Shown piece by piece: positions 41,939-53,568 of a DNA stretch of 64,000 nucleotides; within the stretch, counting starts at the first letter, position 1; each line of letters begins with the position of its first letter. Position numbers and translations under genes: made by a program. This stretch comes from Sphaerolaimus hirsutus (Eukaryota; Nematoda; Chromadorea; Monhysterida; Sphaerolaimidae): the NCBI GenBank assembly GCA_964036195.1, contig OZ038451.1, positions 25,747,927 through 25,811,926 on the forward strand, written 5' to 3'. Under the pieces are notes generated by a model, which saw only the letters and a program-made list of their open reading frames with translations, had not been told where the DNA came from and did no database searches.

Positions 41939-42319
41939 GTTAATAAATATAAGCAAAATCGTAAAGATTTGCAGGGATCCATATCCCTTTCGGAACGGCG
42001 GTATAACAACACTTATGATATAATTTTATTTGTAGTAACACCGGTAATCGATCACCCCCTCCGAAAAATCACTACCTGTTAAATGAACAATTTACATCTG
42101 TAGGTATTTAGATAAATATAATGGACGACCAGAAACATTCAGGCAGAAATCAGAGCATAGTGTAAATACATTCACATCTCACAAACTAAACAGTTTAATG
42201 GCAATTGTCCAATTAAATTTGAATCAAAATGACGTTGGAATTAAAAATATCCTCATTAGATTGAGCGTAAAATTTACGTATAATCTCAAGTAGCTCTGTT
42301 TCACTGCAAATGCCGGTAT

Positions 42320-42482
42320 GGCCCTACACACGCTAGTTGATATCGACACCAAATGTCAACTGGTTCCGGTCCCAATTCAAAGCATGCGTTTGAACGTCGT
42401 TCGTCGGCTCGTCAGCAAGCTTTGAATCGGGACCGGCACCAGTTGACATTGAGTGTCGATGTCAACTAGCGTGTGTGGGCCC
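42320..42482. mobile_element. Harbinger-like MITE, family I
   Basis: GGCCCTACACACGCTAGTTG at the left faces CTAGCGTGTGTGGGCCC at the right, with TAT at both borders (42317-42319 and 42483-42485). Confidence 0.7.
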
Positions 42483-43144
42483 TATGCGAAGCTCGAAAAT
42501 AGATAAATACGAATATCGCTGAATTGTATTTTTTTACACAATTTCCAATACTACAGAGACAGACTGTGGACCCACCACAGTTCACTAGAATTTTTCTGTA
42601 ATTACTCAAAAATAATGACAAAATACATTATTTTTACAATGCATAACTGTAATAGATCATTGTTAAATCATTTTTCATTTTTTACAACTATTTTCTGGAA
42701 TCCGTCTACCCTAATCCACCAAAATCGATAAGGACGGACCGATTTGCGGGATCTAAATATCTATTTAAATTTGATGACACAAATAATCACACCGTGTATA
42801 TAAATGTGACTACCGTAAAGAGTACAGGTACTGTAAATTATCAGAACTACAAAAAAACAGATAATCAATTTAGGCAAGTCACTGTTTCTACTGCATGAAG
42901 GTCTAAAGCCGCACAGACTGGTAAAACTTTTCTTTTGATGCCAACTATCAAAAAAACTTGATATTAAACGACAAAGTGACAAAGATACCCCCTACAAACT
43001 GTGAAATCACGTGGAAAGTTTGAATAAACATTCATCTTAAAAAAAACGCATAGCGTCTTCTGAAATCCATGACACATAGGCACCCATAAAAATCAAGGCA
43101 CATAAACAGCCAAACTCACAAAAAAAATAAAAATAAAAAGTGAT

Positions 43145-46100
43145 TTAGCTCCACACGTCGGCCTGGTATCTGCGCTCGCGATCCATGAGCTTCTTGAAAT
43201 AATCGGCCGCTTGTTTTTCATCCATGCCGCCCAACTCCACGGCCATTCGCTGCATGGTTTCCAGCACGTCGCGCGCCATGTGCCGCGCGTCACTGCGGGG
43301 TAGAAAATGTGCCATTAGTCAAGGACGTAGCCAGGGGGTAGGGTTCAAACGGGATTGACTTTTCGGGATCGGGATCGGGATTCACTTTTTGAGATTTCGG
43401 GATCGGGATTGGGGTTTCGGGATCGGGATCGGGATTGGTATTTTGAGATTTCGGGATCGGGATTGGCCGGGATTGGGGTCACGGGATCGGGATCGGGATT
43501 GGCATTTTTTCAGGATCGGTATTGGGGTGTAGGGATAGAGATTTTCGTCACTGTTCTGGCATTCACAGTTGTTCATAAAGGTCTCGAAACACTGTTGGAT
43601 GCCAGAAAAGTGACATAAAATGGACGCTGGGGGTTTGCGTTCACATTTTTGCACGCAAAAATTTCATTTTTTAACTTTTTATAATTTTCACTATTTTTTC
43701 CGGGATCGGGATCCCGGACTTGGGAGATTCTCGGGATCGGGATCGGGATTTGAAAGTTTTCGGGATCGGGATCGGGATTGGTATTTTTGGATTTCGGGAT
43801 CGGGATCGGGATCGGGACTGCTAAATCCCGGAATTTCACGGGATCCGGGATCGGGATCGGGATCCCGTTTGAACCCTACCAGGGGGGGCGCACTTTCCTT
43901 TCACGCAACATCTATTTTCGCCTGACCAGTGTCCCAGCCTCAAAGCCAGTGAAAATGGATTCAATTCATGTCAATGTCGCGGTATATGCCTGTAAAAAAA
44001 CAGACATATACTGCTGTTTTGACGCCAATGGCAACGCCAGTGGCGCCATTCCCTTACTACAGGCGTGAAATTTTAGGGGGGGCGCCCCCCCATTCGCCGG
44101 GCTCAGCATACAATCCGCCCCCCCCCCGCTCAAAAAACCTGGCTAAGTCCCTGCCATTAGCATAGAAAAATCATGGGAGACATATTTTTTTGATGTAATT
44201 TTTTTAAAGAAGATAAAAAATATTATTTTTTATTTTCATTTATTTAGCTTATATAATTTTTTATTTACATATATTTATATTTTTTAGTTTTCCATAGAGA
44301 TAAATTGTATTTTATTTACGAGAAGAAAATATTAAAATCATTAATTTATATTTTTATGTTTTCTCTGCGTTTTTAGAGATGTTTAATCATATTTTCTTTT
44401 GTGAAATTTTCTGATATTATATTGTATAAAATTCTCACAAAATCACCAATTTCTTCAATGTTATGTGGCAAGTTACCAAAAAAAAGTGACTCGGCTGACT
44501 CACCCGCACACGTAGAAATGGCCAGATTTGTTGTAGATCAAATCCCACACGTAATCGCGCGCCTCCCACAGCTTGTGCTGCACGTACACTTTCTCTTTCT
44601 GCTGTCGACTGAAAGCCAAATACACCTGCGACATTGTGTGACAACGATTTACATTTGAGGCTATATTCTCGAAAAGTTTCAAATAAACACCTTCCCGGAC
44701 AAGTTCACCACCCATTTTTTTATTTCACTTCAGATGCAATATCTCTGGCTATGGGAACCGTATAAAGCTTATATTTGGTTGGTATATAGTCCTAACACTC
44801 CGCTACTCCGTATTAATGGGGGGAGGTGCGGCGACTCGCTACAGAGTGGGTCGCCCTACATGCAAACATTTTTTTGGCTTTTTTGGTGTCCCAAACAAGT
44901 TCACCACTCACTTGATTGGCTACACTACGAGGGCTATAACTCCAGCTGTGTGGGCGATAGAAAGCTGAAATTTGAGGGATGTCTTGCAAACAACCCCCTC
45001 TCACAATTCATCAGTGGGTGGCCGCCGACGACCCACTACAGCATGGGTTGCCGCATATAAAGTTGTTCATTTTTTAAAAACAACCTAAGTCTCCCAAACA
45101 AGTTCGCCATCCGTCTGCATTATAAAAAAACGTTGTGAGAATGTACCTGATATAAAATTGAATAAAACTTGAACCCTAGTTATGCTCATAAAAATTTTTT
45201 CAGTAGGGCACCCACCCCGTCCCATAAACAGCAGACTGAAAATTTAACTTTAAACCAATTTTTTGTTTCACACTTAAAAAGTTGGTTTAAAAAGTTCACT
45301 AGGGAAGGGTTTAAGGTTCAAAGTTATGTAAACAACATTACCTCTAAAATGCCTGCATAAGGAAATTTATTTGGGGTGAATGAAAAAATGGAAATTTTGT
45401 CAAATTTTGTTCCTGTGATGATGTCATTATGACACCATAGTTTTCACCCCAAATAAATTTCCTTATGGAGGCATTTTAGAGGTCATGTTGTTTACGTAAC
45501 TTTAAACATTGGACCCTTCCTTAATGAACTTTGTAAACCAACTCTTTAAGTGTGAAACAAAAAATTGGTTTAAAGTGAAATTTTCGGCCTGCTGTTTATG
45601 GGATGGGGTGGGTGCCCCACTGAAAAATTCTTAATGAGCAGAATTAGGGTTCAAATCTGACTAAATTTTATACCAGGTATGTTCTCACAACATTTTTTAT
45701 AATGCAGTTTGATGGCAAACTTGTTTGGGATGCTTGGGTTGTTTTGAAAAAAATGAACAACTGTACATGTAGCAATGCATACCGTAGTGGGTCGCTGGCA
45801 GGCAGCCACACTGGTGTATTGTAAGGGGGGTTGTTGGCAAGACATCCCCCAAATTTCAGCGTCATACCAGCCTCACAGCTGGAGATACGACCCTCGAAGT
45901 GTAGCTAATCAAGTGGGTGGTGAACTTGTTTGGGACAGCAAAAAAGCCAAAAAAAATTGTTGCGTATAGGGCAACCCACCCTGCTGTGAGTCGCCCCACC
46001 TCCCCCCATTGAGGCAGAGTAGGGGAGTGTGACAACTTTATATATTTAAAGTTTCAGCTTTATAACACCCCCATGGAAGGATATATTACATCCGAAGTGA

Positions 46101-49100
46101 AATAAAAAATTGGGTGGTGAACTTGTCCGGGAAGGTGTTTATAAACAGTTGATTTGATCACCAAAAAATTCAAAACCCTTCAAATTTGGACATTAGTTTA
46201 GAAATATTCGAACCCTGACTAACATTGAAAAAATCTCTTGGAGATTTATATTTAAAAAATATCACAAAATCTCAGAAAATATAAGATTTTCTGAGATTTA
46301 TATTCTTTTCACGATTTTCTAGAGAGATTTAATTAGGTATATTTTCTTTTTGAGAGAATTTCTGAGATTTCTAAAAATATCATAAAATCTCTCAAATTCT
46401 GATATTTATATTTAATTATTTTTTCTCCAGGTTTTTTAAAAGTGATTTAATAATATATTTTTCCCTTGAGAGATTTTCTGAGATTATATTTTATTATATT
46501 TTCTAAAAATCGACTATTTTTCAACGCTGACCCACAGGCCAACCTTAGTAAGAGTGCCACTCTGCAGCCACTGTTCAATTTCGTCACGGTAAATATAGTC
46601 CTCATTTTCGCGGCGACAACCGAAAAACAAAAGCATGTCACCAATGGGTTTGCCTGTGCGAGAAATCAACTTTTTAATTTGGCCCAGAACGATAGCATCT
46701 AAATCAATTTAATTAACCCTGGTCCTTGACAGCCTGTCTGTCCTGCAAAAATCCTCTGTAGGGCGCGAACCCTGTGCCCGGCCCTACCATAACCACGGGA
46801 ATGTGGTGCCGATGTGGCAGGCGTAGTTGTGATTTCCGAACAAATATTGGCACCTGCATGTATCTAGTAGCGTTATTTTTTTGTAAACTTATAAACTTTC
46901 CGTTGTGCCGAAATACACCGAAAAACTCCCCGGGGTAGTTTTTCAGTCATAATTTCACAATTGTACACAGTGACAAACATGTACAACAATGTACAACCAT
47001 ATATACCTATTTGCACAATGATAACGCATTAATTCGGTTATTTATACCGGATTGTCCTTGGGTTGGTTGGGTTATTTTTATGTGCAGAATGTTTATGCTG
47101 CAGGTAAGCTCTAAAGCGACATTTTCCAGAGGGTTTTTCAAGCAGGGATTGATCGAGGCAAAATAAATAAAATGCTTGTAAAAATAAATAAATCATGTCC
47201 CACCTTCGGCGTCAGGTCAGCGGCGGGTATTTTGTTTTTCAAAAAATTCGTGCACACGCCTTTAATATTCCTGTTACCAATGTTATAATCCAAAACCACT
47301 GCAGTGACAGCCAATTTAGTAGAATCGGCTTTCGGACTTGAAGAGATGGAATAATATCTGACCTGTAGTGGAAAAATACACAAATATTTTTTAATAGTCC
47401 ACAGCACAAAAATGAATAAATAAAAAGATAACCTGCAACCGAGGCAGCATTTCAAGTACCAAATCGATGGGCGGCCGGCATGATTTGTGCTCTTGCAACA
47501 AGTCGACAATGCCGCGCCTCGGCACAGTTATGTAATTGTTGTAAGCTGAATGGCCTTTCGGGTCGTCGGGCTACGCAGAAATAAGTACGGGTGGAAAAAA
47601 TTTACGTAAATAAAATATTAAATAAGTAAAACCCTCAAAATTCTCACTCTGAAACAACCTCTCTCGACTCTGAAATCACCCCCGGGGGGTATTTCGAGGA
47701 AATACGGCATTTAAAAACCTCGCGACCCCCCCCCCCCAAAAAAAAAAAAAAATTCAGCTATCTATCACTCCGCGGGAGCAATTTATCATAAATAAATATG
47801 AAGTAATATGATTTACCGTATTACCTCGAATTAACCCCCTCAAAATGGGCTGGGGAAATAATACACCCCCCTCGAAATACCCCCCTTCGGAATGATGTAC
47901 GTCATGTACGAAATAAATACATCATGTAAGCAATGTACATGATGTATGTTACTGCTAATTTGCATTGCAGCTACACATAGACTAGTTTGTGTAGCTATCT
48001 AAGTTTTCATGTCCAAATATACCCCGTTTGGACACATTTAATACCTGTTTTGGGTACGCAAATGTCTAATTTTTACTACGATTCTTACGAAAATTTCTGA
48101 CGAAATAATAATAAAAAACCTCGAATTAACCCCCCTCAAATTTAAACCCCCATGGGGGTATTTCGAGGTAATACGGTAGATGAATTCCCGGACGGGTCCA
48201 AATTCACTCAACTCCTGAACAAAATTGTGTAGAAATCCCAGAACAGAACCAACATCAGGTTTGCTGTCGCTGGCCTTCAACAGCACTTCTTTTTCTCGCT
48301 CATCGCTGGTCCAATTTAAGGCGAGCTCCCTCACCAAGTGCGCCTTCACGGGCGACATGATGTCCACGTAATGCATCAGGGCCGTTCGGTACGTGGTCGG
48401 GCAGGGGAACGGGTGCCGCCGAGTAGAGTCCTCTGTGGGTGCGGCGAGATTTTGAGGGTTTGGGTAGGGTTCAAACGGGTGACTTTTCGGGATCGGGTTG
48501 GCTTTTTTAGATTTCGGGATCGGGATCGGGATTAGGCCTTCGGGATTAGGCCTTCGGGATCGGGATTGGTCTTTTGAGATTTCGGGATCGGGATCGGGAT
48601 TAGGCCTTCGGGATCGGGATCGGGATTGGTCTTTCGAGATTTCGGGATCGGGTTCGGGATTAGGCCTTCGGGATCGGGATTGGTCTTTTGAGATTTCGGG
48701 ATCGGGATTGGTGTCTCGGGATCGGGACTTTTTCGGGATCGGGATTGGGATCTTTGAAAAAGTTCTCATATTGAAGGATTTTCTCTAATTTATTCGGGAT
48801 TCGGGATCGGGATCCCGTTTGAACCCTAGGTTTAAGTAAATTTTGACAGAAAATGTACCGACCATCTAAGTTGACCAATTTGAAGACTGTTTCTAGGTCG
48901 GCGCCCAGAAGTTCGCCCACTTTTTCGACCAAAATCGAATCGTTCGTGGGGAAGATGCCCGCGTGGTCGCCAGCTTCGTACCTGCAAAGTATATAATATT
49001 TAAAATGTTGTGAAACTAGAACTTATCATAAGCAACAATGAACATAATTGAAAAAAGAGATAACACTAGCAAAGAATTAAAAATTTGAAATTGAAAGACA

Positions 49101-52100
49101 AACTTGAATATTCTAACCTCATTCTAGAGCCGGTCAAGTCAAATTCGATGTGTCGACAGGAACGTTCACTCATTGCCGTGTGCAACTCGCGGTTTTCCAA
49201 TACATTTGATAAGAATGGATTCTTGGCGTCATATGGTCTGAAAGTTATTTACATTTACAGTTTATTGTAGAATTCTTACGTGAAAGATCAAATTACAGAA
49301 CCGTCACTTCGGAGTAACTTCCAGCTTTATGTACTGAGAGTGACCTGGACATAATCATCAATTAGCACTTCCATTTTAATCAAAAATGGGTCAACTCAAG
49401 TGAAATATTGATCGGCATGGTGCATGCACCGCTGGGGCTAAAAAGGGTCGATTAAAGAATATGGTAGGCATCGATAGGGCGGAGTGCGGCGCTGCTTTAG
49501 AAGTGCTTCTTAGCGCCCGATCATGCCCTAATGCGGTATAATCCGCTGGCGGCATGAGCTTTGTTTTCAGTGCATCTTTGTATTTTACGGCCAAACTGCT
49601 GCCGCAGAAAATCCGAAAACATGAAATTCCGAAATGTTTTCAAACTTTCAAATTTTTGTTTGCCATCGTTACTAATATGATGACTATATATTACTTACTT
49701 AACGATATAATAATTGCACGCTTAATTACTTGTATTTAGGGTTCAAACGGGATCCCGATCCCGATCCCGGATCCCGTGAAATTGCGGGATATAGCAGTCC
49801 CGATCCCGATCCCGAAACTTTTCAAATCCCGATCCCGATACCGAGAAACTCCAAAGTCCGGGATCCCGATCCCGGAAAAATTACTGGAAATTATCAACAG
49901 TGAAAAAACGACGTTTTTGCATGCAAAAATGTGAACGCAAACCCCCAGCGTTCATTTTATGCCACGTTTCTGGCATCCAACAGTGTTTTTAGACCTTTAT
50001 GAACAACTGTGGATGCCAAAACATTGGCCAAACTCTCTATCCCAAGACCCCAATCCCGATCCCGAAAAAATGCCAATCCCGATCCCGTGACCCCAATCCC
50101 GATCCCGAAATCTCAAAAAACCAATCCCGATCCCGATCCCGAAAAGTCAATCCCGTTTGAACCCTACTTGTATTCACGTTTACTAGTCACTCCTACTTGA
50201 CCCACCCTGCTACATACATGACGTGCATAACGACATTGTGACTGGATGAATAGCAGATAAATCTGCAAATGTTGCACTAATCACTTGTACAAACAAAAAC
50301 GCTCATTGGCCAGCGAAAATTACTATATTTTTTAATCGATCATTTTTCCCCCCAACCGCATGCACATAGGTAATTTCCATCTATAGCACAACCCCTTGGC
50401 TTATGAGCGTGGGCGAATGAAAACATTATGATTCTGATTGGTAACGTGTAAATACCAATAATTTTATGTGCGGCACAACGTTTTGATGTCATGTGTTACT
50501 TTAAGCCGTTTGCACAAGGAATTACTGGTTATAATCCGAGGTGACGCAAGCAGTGCGACCAAAACCCGGTGCGCATGTAGACCCGGTGATGGTGAGACTT
50601 AAAAAATGCCCGGAAATGTAAATTTTCCTATACATTTTTCATGGTATGTGTAAAAAAATTTACGCGCAAGCGCACATTCCTTACCGCGCACACTTAACTA
50701 TCAACGGATCGGTTCCCGCTGACACTAATCCCTAAAATTGATCTCAATCGCGTGAACGTCGCTGTATATGTACGTGTATTTACATCCATATAGTGGTTTC
50801 TGGCACTAGCGCCAGCGCCAATGGCGCCATGGCGTGGCGCCTACCAATGGCGCTAGCGCCAGCGCCATGGGGCCATTCAGTCACTCTGTAGGCAAAAGTT
50901 TAGGGGAGGGGGCTGAGCCCACCGCTCAAAAATCCTGGACACGTCCTTGGTACGCAGGGCCGTATCCAGGGGGGGGGCGGGGGGGCTTATGTAGCAAAAA
51001 TTTTAGGGGGGGGGCTGAGCCCCCCCTCACCGGCCTCCGTAAACAAGCAGCCCCCCCCCCGCTCAAAAATCCTAGATACGTCCCTGCTGGTACGCATATG
51101 AAAACATTTAATCTTGAGAAAAAAATGAATATCAACTATTAATTTAGACCCGAAGCATATATATGTTCAGGGAAGCCGGCACGATGCCTAGCATGTTGCT
51201 TGGTGGAATATTAAGCTGATCGAACTTTTACAAATGTTCCATTAAATACTTCACACAGGGTAACGTTTACGAAATATGAAAAAATAACGTAGCAACAAAC
51301 GTTTAAATAATATTTATATACAAAAATCCAAACCAAACTAACGGTCTCTGCAGTTCAAAGGCGCCTAATCTGGCCATTTCTCCGATAAAAACGTGCGGCG
51401 TTTTGCCCAATTCGTCCGGCGGCAGCACTTCTAGCCTGTAGTTGCGCATGTTCACGTCGCCTTCGCTGGCGGACACGTGCAGCACCTCGCACACGGCCGG
51501 CCAGAACGACTCGCGCCACCGGGCGAAATCCTCTTCCAGGCTAGAGGAGGGGTAATGGGATAGTGGGTGGGAGTTAGGTGGGGGTTCTGAGTTGACTTTA
51601 AGTTGACATTTTCAGTTCGCTTTTATTTTTCACCTATGAGACAACGTTTAGAGTTGACAAATTTACATGCAACTTGATTCAACGCTGATTCTGAGTATTG
51701 AACGCAACGTTTTACACCTAATTCATTATTTGAGTGTAATTTTTGTTGGGCTATTAGTTGTAATCGGGACTGGTATCTATTGTGAGATTTGTGATATTTC
51801 ACAGATTCGCATTCCACAGCAACAATTCAACCATTCAATTAACTCGATGAAATTCCGGGGATCAAATGTAAAACACCAACTTGGAGTCGTCATCACCCTG
51901 GCCAAGTTCATACACGCGCTCGCCGCCCACTTCGCCCAGCCGCTTGTCCACCAGTTTCCCCATGGCGTTGAAATGCTCGTAGGTTTTGTTGCCCAATCCG
52001 AACACCTGTAGTCGCGCCAAAGGTAAGAGATTTATATTATGGCAATACGTTGACCCCCACCCAAGTCCGGCAGTCACCGTATCTGGTAGTCACACACCGA

Positions 52101-53568
52101 CTGCCATAGATCCAGCCAACTGTAGAGGGAGGGAGTAAATGTCAGAAATTTTGGATGTACACCGCCCCTCCCCCACTACTGCCGGTGACTAGGGAATGCT
52201 TACATTGCCGTTTTCCAACAAAAAATTCTTCTATTCCCGTTTGCTTTCGCTCTGACATTAGATTCTCAGACTTACAGTTTTCTGGCATCTTTCCAACATT
52301 AAAAAAACTTCTCGGCCGCACAAGCACACAAAAAGAACGTACGGCATACTTGAGTCCGTTCAGGTTGTCGGGCTCGCCGCTGAGCCACTCGTGCAGCGCC
52401 ATCGCGTTGTCGGTGGGGTCGCCCTCGCCGTATGTGGCCACGCAGAAGATCGCCAGCGCGTCCGGGATGGACTTGTTGAGCTCGGCGATCTGCTCCTGCG
52501 CGGCGCACACGGCTTTTCTAAATTTCTACTATAAGGTATGGAAATATAATGGATACAGTGTTTATAACTAGATAATCACGTATACTCGGCGGACCGCAAA
52601 GTATGCGCCCAAAATTATTTATGTCTTGGTCAAAAACGCGCGAGCTGGATGTATGCAGTTTCACAAAATGAAAAATGTTTTAAAAAGAAAAAGGCGGAGT
52701 CGCGTTCAAACGAGGAATGCTTTTCCCCAAATGTTTTTACTTTTTTTGCTGGAATTATTTTTGTTTTATTAATGATGACGTCATGATGGAGTGTTTCCTT
52801 CAGAAAAATGCATAGCTTGCGGTCCGCTAAGTATACTCAATTGGTTGTCAAAAAAGCTCAAAGGGGATAATGAAACGGTAAAAACTTCAGAGACTGATGA
52901 CACCCCGTGTTTACTAGGTGCCACTGCCAGACACTGTAAAATGTAAAAAGTCATGTAAAATGCCCTGTAAAATCACAAAGGTAGATTTGACATTTTCCAG
53001 GACGTTTTACGTGACTTTTGACACTTTGCATGACATTTGACATTTTACAGGAAATTTTGCAGGGTCTGGGATTTCCCCCCGGTCAACAAAGGGTCCTTAG
53101 CAAGAAGCCGTTCAGTTCTGAAATGAGCCAACCACTTCACACTCTTCTGGGTCTATCACAGCCGCTTTCAGTCCATACCTCTGCGCGTCCTTTGCTAATC
53201 GCCCGGCCAACTCCTCAGCGGTGCCCGTTTGCGACCCGTAGAATATCGCCACGCTGCGACCCTGCGCATCAAATCGACATTTGGAACGGTGCCAAATACA
53301 CGTAAATAAGCAAGGGAACAGGTAAACAAATCCGGCGACAGACTTGACTCTTCATTTTGGTCACGAAGCCCTCATCAGAACCGGCAGATGCATTTTGCGT
53401 AACTGTAATAATTCCACTGGGCCGATACACACCCTGTTCACTTTCGCCGCACAAATATTTTATATAGATGTAATAGATTCCACCGATTATCAAACCGATG
53501 AAAATGAATAAATCTAGGGTATCTAATTCAGCCAACGATGATAGCGAAAACATGTTAGCTGCTGACAC
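43145..53568 (-). CDS. POR: NADPH-cytochrome P450 reductase, complete, 14 exons
   Basis: This enzyme passes electrons from NADPH through FAD and FMN to microsomal P450s and heme oxygenase at the ER membrane. Exons are 53344-53568, 53141-53261, 52343-52512, 51881-52005, 51343-51540, 49118-49237, 48863-48981, 48254-48432, 47433-47570, 47204-47362, 46718-46853, 46544-46698, 44504-44625 and 43145-43292. They total 2115 nt (704 residues plus stop), close to the 680 usual. The N-terminal anchor is [19 protein letters not shown] domain: [43 protein letters not shown] domain: [26 protein letters not shown] domain: [39 protein letters not shown], and the C-terminal DVWS. No key residue is missing. The start is the first Met of the 53568 frame; a second Met five codons on is also possible. 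Introns hold many MITEs. Confidence 0.97.
43320..44153. mobile_element. hAT-type element, family A, containing a family B element
   Basis: CAAGGACGTAGCCAGG at the left faces CCTGGCTAAGTCCCTG at the right, with the 8-bp duplication CCATTAGT (43312-43319) and CCATTAGC (44154-44161). The inner 43339-43878 is a family B insertion. It sits 27 bp from the acceptor of the last P450 reductase exon. Confidence 0.9.
43339..43878. mobile_element. hAT-type MITE, family B, nested in family A
   Basis: TAGGGTTCAAACGGGATT at the left faces GATCCCGTTTGAACCCTA at the right, with a perfect 8-bp duplication CCAGGGGG (43331-43338 and 43879-43886) that lies inside the family A terminal sequence. Confidence 0.92.
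44685..46140. mobile_element. 1.46-kb foldback element in a P450 reductase intron
   Basis: AAACACCTTCCCGGACAAGT at the left is mirrored by CTTGTCCGGGAAGGTGTTT at the right. Mirrored blocks continue inward (44700-45130 against 45660-46110; 45169-45385 against 45440-45660), so almost the whole element is two arms of about 700 bp. It lies in the intron between exons 46544-46698 and 44504-44625. No coding capacity is seen. Confidence 0.8.
46228..46510. repeat. AT-rich dispersed repeat, second copy of 14680-14960
   Basis: ttggagatttatatttaaaa, followed by tctcagaaaatataagattt and later tgagagattttctgagatta, in the same order as the 14.7-kb copy. It ends about 30 bp from the donor of the 46544-46698 exon. 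Confidence 0.6.
47814..48178. mobile_element. Family D element, TA-flanked
   Basis: TACCGTATTACCTCGAATTA at the left faces TTTCGAGGTAATACGGTA at the right, with TA at both borders. It lies in the P450 reductase intron between exons 48254-48432 and 47433-47570. Confidence 0.7.
48465..48828. mobile_element. hAT-type MITE, family B, 364 bp
   Basis: TAGGGTTCAAACGGGTGA at the left faces GATCCCGTTTGAACCCTA at the right. The flanks GGTTTGGG and GGTTTAAG match at 6 of 8. It takes up 364 of the 430 bp of the intron between exons 48863-48981 and 48254-48432. Confidence 0.85.
49737..50166. mobile_element. hAT-type MITE, family B, 430 bp
   Basis: TAGGGTTCAAACGGGATC at the left faces CCCGTTTGAACCCTA at the right, with a perfect 8-bp duplication CTTGTATT (49729-49736 and 50167-50174). 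It lies in a P450 reductase intron. Confidence 0.92.
50590..50949. mobile_element. Truncated family A element
   Basis: The right end, CCTGGACACGTCCTTG, and the GGCGCC palindrome block (50800-50870) are family A, as is the inner gcgcaagcgcacattcc. The left end was not recognised. It abuts the complete short copy at 50955-51086, whose target duplication overlaps this element's end. Confidence 0.5.
50955..51086. mobile_element. Short hAT-type MITE, family A, 132 bp
   Basis: CAGGGCCGTATCCAGG at the left faces CCTAGATACGTCCCTG at the right. The flanks TTGGTACG (50947-50954) and CTGGTACG (51087-51094) match at 7 of 8. Confidence 0.8.
52581..52835. mobile_element. Inverted-repeat element with TATACTCGGCGGACC ends
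   Basis: TATACTCGGCGGACCGCAAA at the left faces TTGCGGTCCGCTAAGTATA at the right. TA may be the target. Relatives are at 34632-34817 and, more loosely, the 9896-10088 hairpin. It lies in P450 reductase intron 2. Confidence 0.6.
52918..53080. mobile_element. Family M MITE copy
   Basis: GGTGCCACTGCCAGACACTG at the left faces GCAGGGTCTGGGATTTCCCC at the right, with TAAAATGTAAAAAGTCATGT repeats in both orientations. It lies in P450 reductase intron 2 and does not coincide with its splice sites. Confidence 0.65.

Larger units (their letters stand above)
40827..43144. other. Intergenic stretch between the RING gene and P450 reductase
   Basis: No exon is visible. It holds the upstream region of the RING gene, family I MITEs (40890-41119, 42320-42482), a degraded family B piece (41156-41475) and a simple-sequence foldback (41472-41938). 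The rest is AT-rich with no recognised features. Confidence 0.6.
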
